A stretch of DNA of 15,012 bases from JAHJRJ01 sp037443685 (GTDB taxonomy: Bacteria > Bacteroidota > Ignavibacteria > UBA10030 > BY39). Below, in pieces: positions 7,185 to 15,012 of this stretch. Positions within the stretch are counted from its first letter, which is position 1. The number at the start of each line of letters is the position of its first letter. The notes under the pieces are model-generated. The model ran no database searches. It had not been told where the DNA came from and saw only the letters and a program-made list of their open reading frames with translations. The translations under genes and the position numbers were made by a program. The DNA is taken from assembly GCA_037443685.1 (NCBI GenBank), contig JBBINX010000058.1, positions 1-15,012 of the forward strand, read 5' to 3'.

Positions 7185-8521
7185 TTGATAAAATTATAAG
7201 ACTGGGGAGAGACACTGCAATTTATGGTACAAGCACCATTCTCGGTAGGTTACTAAATTTTCTACTCGTTCCGTTTTACACGAACGTACTCTCACCTTCC
7301 GAATACGGCATCACAGCGTATATCTATTCGTTAATTGCTTTTTTAAATGTTATTTACAACTACGGGATGGAGTCGGCATATTTCAAATATTCATCGACAC
7401 TTGAAATAGGAGACAAAAAACAGAACTTCAACACTCCGTTTCTATCAATCATAATATCATCTTTATTTTTTTCAGCAATAATTCTTTTACTATCAAAACC
7501 TATCGGGGAACTGATCGCGCTTCCCGAGGTTTTTTCACGAGTAATAATATACTCTGCAATCATCCTTTTTCTTGATGCAATAGTTATCATCCCATTCGCC
7601 TATCTGCGACAAGCTGGTAAAGCTAAAAAGTTTGCCTCGTTCAAGTTTTTAAACATCTTAATCAATGTTTCTCTCAATATTATACTGCTTATCCAATTCA
7701 AGCTTGGCGTTGAAGGAATTTTTATCAGCGGTTTAGTGGCTTCGGCAATGACGGTCATTTTTCTACTGCCAGAAATATTTAAAAATTTTAGCTTTGATAT
7801 CTCTACAAAATTATTTAAAGAACTTTTTAAATTCGGACTGCCCTCCTTACCAGCTGGATTAGCTGCGATGATGTTGCAAGTGATAGACCGACCAATACTC
7901 CGTTATTTAACAGACGATGCATCTGTCGGTATTTATCAAGCAAACTATCGTCTCGGAATATTTATGATGCTTGTTGTTTCGATGTTTGACTATGCTTGGA
8001 AACCCTTCTTTTTTTCTACCGCAAAAGAACCTAACGCAAGAGAAATATTCTCTCGAATCACAACCTATTTCTTGATAGGAATGGCTGCAGTGTTTATACT
8101 AATTACTGTATTTATCGAAAATATCGTAAAACTCCAGATATTTGACAGATTCATAATTCATCCCGATTACTGGTCAGGATTATATATCGTACCAATTATT
8201 CTTTTAGCTTACTTATTCAATGGATTATCCTTAACTTTTTCTACAGGTATCTACATACAAAAAAAGACCGCTTATCTTCCTCTTATTACATTAATTGCCG
8301 CTATCGCAAATGTAGTTTTTAATTTTTTACTAATTCCTGTACTCGGAATTTTGGGCGCAGCATTATCCACACTAATTAGTTATGTGGTGATGGCCATTAT
8401 TATGTTTTACTATTCTCAAAAATTTTATCGTATCAAATATGAATACAAAAAGTTTATAATAATCGCTGCAACTACAGGTTTGATATCCACTGCCTATTAT
8501 CTCTTCAAAAATAGTTTATAA
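7181..8521 (+). CDS. Polysaccharide flippase, Wzx/MATE-like (polysaccharide biosynthesis protein)
   Basis: Predicted inner-membrane flippase of 446 residues, with hydrophobic segments spread over the whole length and roughly 12-14 helices by eye. The opening, LGRDTAIYGTSTILGRLLNF followed by LLVPFYTNVLSPSEYGI, is characteristic of the Wzx/oligosaccharide-flippase branch of the MOP superfamily, which moves polyprenyl-linked oligosaccharides to the periplasmic face. The second half has PSLPAGLAAMMLQVIDRPIL and ends in membrane segments resembling a Polysacc_synt_C region. The start codon overlaps the nadC stop in ATGA, a strong sign of translational coupling. It is separated from the glycosyltransferase genes by accA, the thioesterase, the zinc-ribbon gene and nadC, but plausibly serves the same glycan (inference). 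Substrate unknown. Confidence 0.92.
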   Translation: MIDKIIRLGRDTAIYGTSTILGRLLNFLLVPFYTNVLSPSEYGITAYIYSLIAFLNVIYNYGMESAYFKYSSTLEIGDKKQNFNTPFLSIIISSLFFSAIILLLSKPIGELIALPEVFSRVIIYSAIILFLDAIVIIPFAYLRQAGKAKKFASFKFLNILINVSLNIILLIQFKLGVEGIFISGLVASAMTVIFLLPEIFKNFSFDISTKLFKELFKFGLPSLPAGLAAMMLQVIDRPILRYLTDDASVGIYQANYRLGIFMMLVVSMFDYAWKPFFFSTAKEPNAREIFSRITTYFLIGMAAVFILITVFIENIVKLQIFDRFIIHPDYWSGLYIVPIILLAYLFNGLSLTFSTGIYIQKKTAYLPLITLIAAIANVVFNFLLIPVLGILGAALSTLISYVVMAIIMFYYSQKFYRIKYEYKKFIIIAATTGLISTAYYLFKNSL

Positions 8522-8558
8522 CCTCTTTTTTTCTTATATTTACCATTAGATTGACTAT

Positions 8559-8564
8559 AAAGGA
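8559..8564 (+). promoter_or_regulatory. Ribosome binding site of prfA
   Basis: AAAGGA with 5 nt to ATG 8570, a good Shine-Dalgarno sequence. A weak Bacteroidota-style -7 candidate (tatattta, 8535-8542) lies upstream, but no convincing -33 element was found, so a separate prfA promoter is only a possibility. Confidence 0.5.
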
Positions 8565-8569
8565 ACAGA

Positions 8570-9640
8570 ATGTTTGAGCGGTTAATAAAGATAAAACAGC
8601 GATATGACGAAGTAACAAATTTGCTCACCGATCCGAATATAATTCAAAATCAAGAGAGATTTAGAGAATTGAGCAAGGAACACAGCGACCTTTTCGAAAT
8701 TGTTAAAACATACGAAGAATATATAAGAACAAAAAATGAGATGAGCGACTTGCAGGAGATTTTAAATACTTCATCAGATGCAGATATTAAAAATATTGCA
8801 GAAACTGAAATTAATGATTTGATTTCAGCGATGCTAAAATTAGAAGAGGACCTCAAAACACTTCTCCTTCCGAAAGACCCTAATGATACAAAAAATTCCA
8901 TCGTCGAAATCAGGGCTGGTACAGGCGGTGATGAAGCGGGTTTATTTGCGGCAGACCTTTACAGGATGTATTCAAGGTATTCTGAGAAAATGGGTTGGAA
9001 TTGTGAGTTGCTGGATTTTAGCGATTCTGGGAAAGGTGGTTTTAAAGAAATTGTGATGAGAATTTGCGGAAACGAGGCTTATGGAAAGCTAAAATATGAA
9101 AGTGGCGTTCATAGAGTTCAGCGTGTACCTGAGACCGAATCACAAGGGCGAGTGCATACATCGGCGGCAACTGTAGCTGTACTCCCTGAAATTGAAGACG
9201 TGGAAATTGAGATAAACCCAGCCGACTTGGAATTCGATACATACCGTGCTGGCGGTAAAGGTGGCCAGAATGTGAACAAAGTGGAAACTGCAGTACGCAT
9301 TACACACAAACCATCGGGGGTGATTGTCTCTTGCCAGCAAGAGCGGTCGCAATTTAAAAACCGTGAACTTGCTATGAAGATGCTACGTGCAAAGTTATAT
9401 GAGATGAAATTACGCGAACAAAACGACTCTGTCTCTGCACAGAGAAAATCAATGGTAAAAAGTGGAGACAGAAGCGATAAAATAAGAACTTACAATTTCC
9501 CTCAGAACAGAGTAACCGACCATAGGATATCACTTACTCTTTACAACCTATCTGAATTTATCGACGGTAAGATAGATGAGATGATTGAACAACTAAAATT
9601 AGCTGACAAAGCTGATAAGCTCGCAAATGCAGATAATTAA
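8570..9640 (+). CDS. prfA: Peptide chain release factor 1
   Basis: Class I release factor that recognises UAA and UAG in the ribosomal A site and triggers peptidyl-tRNA hydrolysis. At 356 residues it matches standard RF1 length. An N-terminal helical domain is followed by IVEIRAGTGGDEAGLFAADL, the codon-reading loop with PET at 187-189 in RVPETESQGRVHTSA (the P-x-T position of RF1, where RF2 has SPF), and the GGQ motif at 231-233 in GGKGGQNVNK, whose glutamine acts in hydrolysis and is the usual methylation target. The end contains GDRSDKIRTYNFPQNRVTDHR, also typical. No prmC (the RF methyltransferase, often adjacent) follows. The gene is 48 nt after the flippase and is the last plus-strand gene before a terminator. 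Confidence 0.97.
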   Translation: MFERLIKIKQRYDEVTNLLTDPNIIQNQERFRELSKEHSDLFEIVKTYEEYIRTKNEMSDLQEILNTSSDADIKNIAETEINDLISAMLKLEEDLKTLLLPKDPNDTKNSIVEIRAGTGGDEAGLFAADLYRMYSRYSEKMGWNCELLDFSDSGKGGFKEIVMRICGNEAYGKLKYESGVHRVQRVPETESQGRVHTSAATVAVLPEIEDVEIEINPADLEFDTYRAGGKGGQNVNKVETAVRITHKPSGVIVSCQQERSQFKNRELAMKMLRAKLYEMKLREQNDSVSAQRKSMVKSGDRSDKIRTYNFPQNRVTDHRISLTLYNLSEFIDGKIDEMIEQLKLADKADKLANADN

Positions 9641-9789
9641 CTCACTGCTTCCCTGTTTTCCGACCTGCCGCATCCTAAATCATTATCTGGCTGAAACTAA
9701 TAATAATTTCCGTTTTTTTACATTCCTGCAGCCAGCTTAACAAGTCATTACACACTAACAAATTACAAAAAGCGAAGTTGGAAGAATTA

Positions 9790-9845
9790 AATAATCAGCA
9801 CATCGACTTAATCGCTTTGCTCTTTCGCTCAGTGTGTCGATTATT
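9790..9845. repeat. Imperfect inverted repeat upstream of the terminator
   Basis: Arms 9790-9806 and 9829-9845 (17 nt each) can pair at 13 Watson-Crick positions plus two G-U pairs, around a 22-nt spacer. The outer seven bases (aataatc / gattatt) and an inner CACA/TGTG match perfectly. It could be a folded 3' UTR element of prfA or a decayed repeat. Confidence 0.35.
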
Positions 9846-9855
9846 GATGGTAAAT

Positions 9856-9890
9856 AAAAAACCCGCCTCAATATTCAGGGCGGGTTTTTT
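9856..9890. terminator. Bidirectional intrinsic terminator
   Basis: Perfect 12-bp stem: aaaaaacccgcc at 9856-9867 pairs with ggcgggtttttt at 9879-9890, around an 11-nt loop. The GC-rich core is flanked by an A tract on the left and a T tract on the right, so it reads as a rho-independent terminator on both strands. It lies 215 nt after prfA and 105 nt beyond the stop of the converging minus-strand gene, and probably ends both transcripts. Confidence 0.9.
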
Positions 9891-9995
9891 AAACTTGCCA
9901 AACTTTGTCGACAAAATAATTTCTGTCGTAACGGCTTTTATTCGAGCATCAACCCCGTTGAATATACAACGAGATTTCTGCTCAAATGACTCAGG

Positions 9996-12900
9996 TCATT
10001 TAAGCATTAACATTTTGTTAACTTGTGTAAACGAACCGCTAACCATACGGATAAAGTAAACTCCACTCGGAATGTTGTTCCCTTGGTCGTTCTTTCCATC
10101 CCACTCAATTGAGTGATATCCAGCTGGACGAATTTCGTTTAGTAAAGTACGAACCTTCTGACCTATGATGTTATACACAACCATTTCAATGTTCGCGGCT
10201 TTTGGAACAGCGATAGTCATCTTAGTTGTCGGGTTGAATGGATTTGGATAATTTTGACCTAGGGCAAATTCTATCGGAAGCTCTTCACCATTTTCGACCT
10301 TTATTTTTAACTTAGTGAGGTCAGGATTTGAAAACCTAATGCTTCCTTCGCCTTTTAATTCCTTCACACCAATTAATTTTCCATTGGCTGCATCTGTGAG
10401 TGCAAAGTTCTTACCTATTCCGTTGGATACATTCCAAGAAATTGTAATTGGAAAATCTGCAGATTCAATAGTTATTAAATATTCAATAACTTTATCTATT
10501 TGTTTAGGATAAGTCTCGAGTATCCTCTGTGATGAAAACCTTACATCAAACATCGTGGAAGGAGCTAAAGGAGGAATTTCGTAAAAAGCTTTGTTAACCG
10601 TTCCTTCTGCATCCAATCCGAAGTATAACGTTTGCGAATTTTTATTTTTATCAGTAATAGTAATTGTGTTATATTCATCAATATTCGCAAATCCAGCAGT
10701 TTCGATTTTACTAAAAGAGGTTTGAGATAATGTAAGTGTCCCGCCTGGGTTTCCAATTTTTACCCAATAAGCTCTGCCCGGTTCTATATTTGTAGTGAGT
10801 TCATAACCTCCATTATAACCATAATAAGGAGTTATAACAATTCCGGGCGGGTTCTGTGCTATTGCGCTTGTTTGAACCGGAGTTGTGATTGACCCTATCA
10901 TATTCCAACCTGGTTTTACAGTGATAACACCGTTGGTAACTCTCTGCCCATGCATTCTTTTTACAAAATTAGTTGGGAATTTTAACCAGTAACCTATACC
11001 GTTAAATAAGGAATCTTTAAGATCGTATGCGTTATTTACATATGCATAAGCTGGTGAATAATCGCCACCCGGAAACATTGCTGTTTTTAATGGATTGAGA
11101 GGAATAAACGGCGGAGATATCATATTCCATCCGGCGCTGTAAGTATATACAGATCCGGCAATGATATCAGCATCTCGGCGTGGCGCCACTTTATATTTAC
11201 TACTCGCAAAAAAAGCTATACCGGTTAGCGGAACTATCTTATCCCTTTTCGTCAAAATTTCTTTTCCTGCGCGTAAAGAATCTGAAGGAATTGTGAAATT
11301 GTTTTTCCCATCGCGTCTTACCATCATATCGCCAGTACCATCACTAACAAGGTACTCATAGAAATTTGCAAAAGTTGGTAAATCATCGCTTACATGGACA
11401 GAGTCGAATCGTACCAACATACCTTCCCATCGCTCAGCACTGGAAGTTCCGTCAGCAGTATTGTGCTGAAAAACTGATGTCGCTAAACTGACTGGTTGAG
11501 GTATCGGTCTGTTGTTCGCTATGATCTGGACAGGATATTGTATATCTTGCAAGCGTGTAACTGAAAAATATTCTGAGACAGTTCCTGTAATACTGATACT
11601 ATCACCTCTTCTGAGCCCAACTAATGTTGATTCAGCACCAGTAATCCATAAACCACTCCAAGGTGCATTCCCGCTTTGCATATACCAAGACGTTGTACCT
11701 GTACCTATTGGAATCGTGTAAAAATCGCTCGTATCGGCAGTAACAGTACCGGTTAGAGTTGTGCGTGCGCCGACATACGGACTAGTCCCATTTAAATAAG
11801 GAGTATATTGAACATCTTGTATCGTTAAGGGCCTATCTAATACATTAAAAAAGAAAAATCCTTTCGATGTATCGGAAAAAAGTGAAAAATGGGCATTTGC
11901 TAATAACGTTGTATTACCAAGTTCATCAAATGCTTTAAAAAAATAACGAATTTGCGTTCCTGCAGGTCTGTTACGTAATTTGATTGTTGCTGTAGCTGTA
12001 TCAACAATAGGAGCTGGTTTATTAAAATTCATCTTCGTGGGGATAAAAGCGCCAGTACCTGTACTGACATAAATTTGTACACTATCTATTGGATATCCAT
12101 TCGGCAACTTAATGACATTGACGCTGTATTGAACCGAATCGGCAGGTGTAACTACTATTGGCGTACGACTCGGAGAGAGCACTCGAGGTCGAGAAATACC
12201 AAATTTTAAGTCTCCTGGAAACACTGGTGAAATACGATACCCTCTCGGAGCTTCACCGCCAGTTACACATGACATCCATCCTCGAATCGTATCTATTCTT
12301 GCGCCCACAGGAGGAGCTTGATAAGTGGAATTTGGATCTTGACGACCCGCTACAGTAGTAAACCATTTTGAACCATCGTAAGAGCCAATTACATCGCCTG
12401 CATCATTCACCATATCGAAAGTACCTCTAATAGTGAGGATATTTCCTCTAACTGTCCAGTCGTACATTTCAACATAATGACTTTCCCACTGCTCCCCTGT
12501 TGAATATTTTATTTTCCCTCCAGGAAATTGACCGGTATAAAAAGGATTTGGTTGGTTTGAAGGAAATTTCTTTGGCTGCGGTAGTGGATAATCGCTATCT
12601 ATTAGTTCAAAATTTGGATTTCTTAACGGGACGAATTGCGTCATACTATGCATTGCAGGTGCGCCCTGTTCGCTATAACTTGGAAATTCCCAAACATAAC
12701 CTTTTACTCGTACAACATCTCCCCGTTGAGGATTTAGCATATCTGAGTATGAAACGGTATCGCCCGTTAAATTTGCTCTGATCAGAATATATCTCCACGA
12801 TCCGTTATTATAATTATCTGGATCCGAATAATAGCCAGTATCCGCGAGAACCATCGTATAACCCATTGCAGTATAATTTAACCACATTGCCTCGATTACG

Positions 12901-13247
12901 ACCACCCCTACGATAGTCATTGTGTCAGAACTATAAGTTATGGGTGAACCAGCTGGAGTTATAAAATTTGCTCTTTGTAGGTGCCAGTATAAAGCAGCAT
13001 TACTTAATTGCACTGAATCGGCTTTTGCTAAGGAATCGGGATGATTAAATTGAATGTCTCTTATTGTCCGATATGGATACTGAAGGGGACCAGGGTTTTT
13101 ATTTATGACCCTGTTCTTCTTAAAGCCTTCCGGTGGATTTATTTGAGCATCTACATCTAACGTTGCCGCAATAAATCCTACTATTATTAATATAGCAGTT
13201 ATCATTCTCCGTGTTTGTCGGAAAACAGATAGTAAATTGTCTTTCAT
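9996..13247 (-). CDS. Large secreted protein with OB-like beta domains and T9SS type A sorting domain
   Basis: Predicted exported protein of 1083 residues; function unknown. A signal peptide spans about 1-35 (basic MKDNLLSVFRQTRRM, hydrophobic ITAILIIVGFIAATL, DAQ cleavage region). The C-terminal domain, about 993-1083, carries NYPNPFNP at 999-1006, VVYNIIGQKVRTL, GVYFIRM and a basic end: the type IX secretion sorting signal. In between lie beta-rich stretches with OB-fold flavour (about 95-195 with RGDVVRVKGYVW; 475-565 with TIQDVQY, GARTTLTGTVTAD and RRGDSISITGTV; 580-690 with WEGMLVRFDSV), an Ig-like stretch near 345-460, and paired GWNMI motifs at 706 and 780. No catalytic motif was recognised; adhesion, structural or enzyme-accessory roles are all possible. 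ATG 13247 has a strong upstream AAGGAG. Confidence 0.88.
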   Translation of the reverse strand: MKDNLLSVFRQTRRMITAILIIVGFIAATLDVDAQINPPEGFKKNRVINKNPGPLQYPYRTIRDIQFNHPDSLAKADSVQLSNAALYWHLQRANFITPAGSPITYSSDTMTIVGVVVIEAMWLNYTAMGYTMVLADTGYYSDPDNYNNGSWRYILIRANLTGDTVSYSDMLNPQRGDVVRVKGYVWEFPSYSEQGAPAMHSMTQFVPLRNPNFELIDSDYPLPQPKKFPSNQPNPFYTGQFPGGKIKYSTGEQWESHYVEMYDWTVRGNILTIRGTFDMVNDAGDVIGSYDGSKWFTTVAGRQDPNSTYQAPPVGARIDTIRGWMSCVTGGEAPRGYRISPVFPGDLKFGISRPRVLSPSRTPIVVTPADSVQYSVNVIKLPNGYPIDSVQIYVSTGTGAFIPTKMNFNKPAPIVDTATATIKLRNRPAGTQIRYFFKAFDELGNTTLLANAHFSLFSDTSKGFFFFNVLDRPLTIQDVQYTPYLNGTSPYVGARTTLTGTVTADTSDFYTIPIGTGTTSWYMQSGNAPWSGLWITGAESTLVGLRRGDSISITGTVSEYFSVTRLQDIQYPVQIIANNRPIPQPVSLATSVFQHNTADGTSSAERWEGMLVRFDSVHVSDDLPTFANFYEYLVSDGTGDMMVRRDGKNNFTIPSDSLRAGKEILTKRDKIVPLTGIAFFASSKYKVAPRRDADIIAGSVYTYSAGWNMISPPFIPLNPLKTAMFPGGDYSPAYAYVNNAYDLKDSLFNGIGYWLKFPTNFVKRMHGQRVTNGVITVKPGWNMIGSITTPVQTSAIAQNPPGIVITPYYGYNGGYELTTNIEPGRAYWVKIGNPGGTLTLSQTSFSKIETAGFANIDEYNTITITDKNKNSQTLYFGLDAEGTVNKAFYEIPPLAPSTMFDVRFSSQRILETYPKQIDKVIEYLITIESADFPITISWNVSNGIGKNFALTDAANGKLIGVKELKGEGSIRFSNPDLTKLKIKVENGEELPIEFALGQNYPNPFNPTTKMTIAVPKAANIEMVVYNIIGQKVRTLLNEIRPAGYHSIEWDGKNDQGNNIPSGVYFIRMVSGSFTQVNKMLMLK

Positions 13248-13253
13248 GTACTT

Positions 13254-13259
13254 CTCCTT
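13254..13259 (-). promoter_or_regulatory. Ribosome binding site of the 1083-residue secreted protein
   Basis: On the minus strand AAGGAG lies 6 nt before the ATG at 13247. It is the clearest Shine-Dalgarno sequence in the window and fixes the start of this gene right at its signal peptide. Confidence 0.75.
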
Positions 13260-13297
13260 ACTTAATAAAAATAGTTGTTATATTAATTTAATTTGAT

Positions 13298-13328
13298 AAA
13301 ATATAATAAATAAGTAATCATAATCCAA
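13298..13328 (-). promoter_or_regulatory. Possible Bacteroidota-type promoter (TTG / TAnnTTT)
   Basis: In the AT-rich 95-nt gap between the two minus-strand genes, reading the minus strand, TTG (13326-13328) is followed after 20 nt by TATATTTT (13298-13305), close to the -33 TTTG / -7 TAnnTTTG pattern of Bacteroidota housekeeping promoters. The last consensus G is absent and the region is very AT-rich, so chance is possible. It would give a leader of about 45 nt for the downstream secreted-protein gene. Confidence 0.25.
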
Positions 13329-13342
13329 GAGATACAGATTTC

Positions 13343-15012
13343 TTATCTAATTAGCATCATACGTTTTACGATGCTCGAGCGTTGTGTTACTAATCTATAA
13401 AAATATACGCCAGTTGGGAAGTTTGACGGATTAAACTCTACTTCATAGCCGTCTTCGACTTGGAATTCATCAACAAGTGTCGCCATTAATTGGCCCAAAA
13501 CATTAAATATTTTCAGTGTTACATAAGTATCCTCGGACAATTTATATCTAATTGTAGTACCCGGGAAATCTGTTCCTGCTCTGATTCTATTACCTACATA
13601 GAATGGGTTTGGATAATTTTGGAATAATGAATCTGGAGGAATCACGAACCCGGGTGGGCGAGGGGGTAATTTTTCATCCCCTCCACCGGTTAGTGTACGC
13701 AGGATAGAACCATTAGAGCCGACAACCCAACCAGTTTTGGAATCTAAAAACTGGATATCGTACAAATAATTAGATGTACCGCTTTGCAATAAAAACCACT
13801 TCTTACCACCGTTCGTAGTTTTGATTATGACACCACCACTGCCCGCAACCCAACCGACCAAGTCATTAATAAACTTTACAGAATAATAATCTACTTTTTT
13901 TAGGGGACTAAATTGAAAATTAGCAACATCCCAAATTTCACCACCGTTTGTAGTTTTCAAAATAGTTTTATTACCTACAAACCAGCCCGTGTCCTTGTTA
14001 ATAAAATAAATAGAATTTATTCTGTTTTTGAATATCGAATCTTTTTTGACCCAACTATTTCCACCGTTTGTTGTTTTGTGTATCGAACCGAATTCTCCTG
14101 CAGTCCATCCGAGAGAATCATTAATAAAAAATATCGCTTTCCTATCTAAGGTATCGCTTATATTCTGAGGTATCCAACTGCTACCTAGATTAGATGAAAA
14201 TAGTACCATACCCTGATCACCAGCGACCCAACTATTCGTAGAATTGGTAGCAATCGCATTTAGATTATTGAGTATGCCGGTATTTGAAACGTCCGTCCAA
14301 GTATTCCCTCCGTCGTTCGTTCTGATAATTTTACCTTGGTTACCTACGACACAGCCATACTTGCCAGGATAATCGTGTGAGAAGAATTTGAGAGTTTTAA
14401 AGTCGTGTGAAAAGTTGAGTGTTTTTGGTATCCACGTTCTACCACTATCAACCGTCTGTAGCAATGTTGCATTATCACCTACAGCCCAACCCTGATTACT
14501 ATTTATGAAAGAAACAGACGTTAGACTGTTCGTGCGTCCATTTGTGAGAAGCGTCCAAGTAGCGCCACCGTTTGTTGTTTGCCAAATATCTAAGAAATTA
14601 CCTAATATCGAGCCGTTTAGAACATCTGAGAATGAAATAGAGTTTAAGGATGAATTTAACTTAAGCGTATCTTGCAACCAATTAATGCCGTTGTTAGTTG
14701 TGCTCAATAATATACCATTTGAATTTACTGCAAATCCTCTGCCCGACGAAGTAAAAAATATGTCATTTATCCGAAACAATATATCAGTCGATTGATTAGA
14801 CCAAACTCCGCCCCTATTAGTAGTAAACCGAATAACACCGCCATCGCCTCCAACAAATCCTGAATCAGAGTTTAGAAAATAAATTGAATAAAGATTTCGA
14901 GTTGTTCCACTTTCTGTTGTATACCAGTGTATTCCACCGTTAGTCGTGCGGATAATTATACCTCCATCGCCAACTGCAAACCCAATAGATGTATTACTAA
15001 AAAATATTTTTC
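13343..15012 (-). CDS. YCF48-like repeat (beta-propeller) secreted protein with T9SS sorting domain, partial
   Basis: The minus-strand frame is open from the window's right edge to its stop at 13343, giving at least 555 residues with the N-terminus off the window. A TTG at 14779 is in frame, but residues encoded before it continue the same repeat, so it is not the start. At least eleven repeats of about 41 residues follow a VGDGG-IIIRTTNGGxxW pattern (for example VGDGGIIIRTTNGGIHW, AGEFGSIHKTTNGGNSW, AGSGGVIIKTTNGGKKW), matching the YCF48/sialidase-like beta-propeller family. The end has NYPNPFYVG, LKIFNVLGQLMATLVDE, GVYFYRL and a basic IVKRMMLIR tail: a type IX secretion sorting domain. The protein is therefore probably surface-bound or released. 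Its role is unknown; YCF48-like repeats in such proteins need not relate to photosystem assembly. Confidence 0.92.
   Translation of the reverse strand, partial: KIFFSNTSIGFAVGDGGIIIRTTNGGIHWYTTESGTTRNLYSIYFLNSDSGFVGGDGGVIRFTTNRGGVWSNQSTDILFRINDIFFTSSGRGFAVNSNGILLSTTNNGINWLQDTLKLNSSLNSISFSDVLNGSILGNFLDIWQTTNGGATWTLLTNGRTNSLTSVSFINSNQGWAVGDNATLLQTVDSGRTWIPKTLNFSHDFKTLKFFSHDYPGKYGCVVGNQGKIIRTNDGGNTWTDVSNTGILNNLNAIATNSTNSWVAGDQGMVLFSSNLGSSWIPQNISDTLDRKAIFFINDSLGWTAGEFGSIHKTTNGGNSWVKKDSIFKNRINSIYFINKDTGWFVGNKTILKTTNGGEIWDVANFQFSPLKKVDYYSVKFINDLVGWVAGSGGVIIKTTNGGKKWFLLQSGTSNYLYDIQFLDSKTGWVVGSNGSILRTLTGGGDEKLPPRPPGFVIPPDSLFQNYPNPFYVGNRIRAGTDFPGTTIRYKLSEDTYVTLKIFNVLGQLMATLVDEFQVEDGYEVEFNPSNFPTGVYFYRLVTQRSSIVKRMMLIR
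13690..15012 (-). repeat. Tandem YCF48-like coding repeats, about 41 codons each
   Basis: The TTNGG-x-W core is visible at DNA level as recurring ccaccgtt words on the plus strand at 13806, 13941, 14061, 14565 and 14934. The spacings are multiples of three and correspond to 40-45 codons or multiples of about 41-42. Eleven protein-level units are visible, the eleventh next to the C-terminal sorting region lacking the final Trp (GSNGSILRTLTGGGD). The units are diverged, so the expansion is old rather than a recent slippage product. Confidence 0.85.

Larger units (their letters stand above)
9641..9995. other. Convergent intergenic region between prfA and a minus-strand secreted-protein gene
   Basis: This 355-nt stretch separates converging genes. 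It contains the strong hairpin described separately (9856-9890) and an imperfect inverted repeat just before it (9790-9845). I see no convincing coding frame: an open plus-strand frame from a TTG at 9778 runs through the terminator and into the opposite gene and has no recognisable protein. No tRNA-like structure or repeat array was seen. Confidence 0.7.

Noticed and set aside
9128..9136. PET instead of PAT or PVT in the RF1 codon-reading loop as a sign of altered stop-codon use
   Set aside because: The P-x-T form with Glu occurs in other bacterial RF1 proteins from memory, and genes here end in TAA or TGA in the normal way.
9778..10059. 93-residue plus-strand open frame after prfA
   Set aside because: It starts at TTG, runs through the terminator hairpin and overlaps the end of the opposite, well-supported gene; no recognisable protein features.
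14777..14779. TTG as start of the YCF48-like protein
   Set aside because: The frame stays open from here to the right edge, and the upstream residues continue the same repeat pattern, so the codon is internal.
1..15012. CRISPR array, tRNA, rRNA, insertion sequence or prophage
   Set aside because: No regular spaced short repeats, cloverleaf-like sequence, transposase or integrase frames, or phage structural genes were seen on either strand.

Overview
The window looks like a piece of chromosome from a low-GC bacterium of the Bacteroidota/Chlorobiota/Ignavibacteriota (FCB) group. The strongest clue is two minus-strand genes for large secreted proteins that end in type IX secretion (por/T9SS type A) C-terminal sorting domains with the NYPNPF signature. 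Weak or absent Shine-Dalgarno signals before most plus-strand genes also fit. Assignment to Ignavibacteria-like lineages is inference from the style of these sorting domains, not a database result. No mobile element, CRISPR array, rRNA or tRNA was seen.

Left block (1-4605, plus strand) is a surface-glycan or lipid-linked glycan cluster. It holds the 3' end of a polyprenyl-phosphate sugar-1-phosphate transferase whose start lies off the window, a DegT/DnrJ/EryC1/StrS sugar aminotransferase, a DPM1-like family 2 glycosyltransferase, and a 662-residue fusion. The fusion joins a family 2 glycosyltransferase to a membrane, Rossmann-like and phosphoglycosyltransferase-like module. That last module has lost about 63 residues, including the catalytic Asp-Glu segment. 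This apparent pseudo-enzyme fusion is the most interesting thing in the window.

Middle block (4608-9640, plus strand) is tightly packed housekeeping and glycan-export genes: accA (2 nt after the fusion gene), a short intergenic stretch with degenerate repeats, a hotdog acyl-CoA thioesterase, a 55-residue Trm112/YcaR-like zinc-ribbon protein, nadC (overlapping its upstream neighbour), a Wzx-type flippase (ATGA overlap with nadC) and prfA. A 12-bp-stem hairpin with A and T tracts on its two sides ends this block and probably also terminates the converging minus-strand gene.

Right block (9996-15012, minus strand) encodes two predicted T9SS cargo proteins. One is a complete 1083-residue protein with several OB-like beta domains and two GWNMI-type repeats. 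The other is a partial protein, open to the right edge, with at least eleven YCF48-like beta-propeller repeats of about 41 residues.

Both edge genes are truncated by the window. Internal ATG or TTG codons make them look shorter than they are, but their frames run open to the edges with convincing family sequence.
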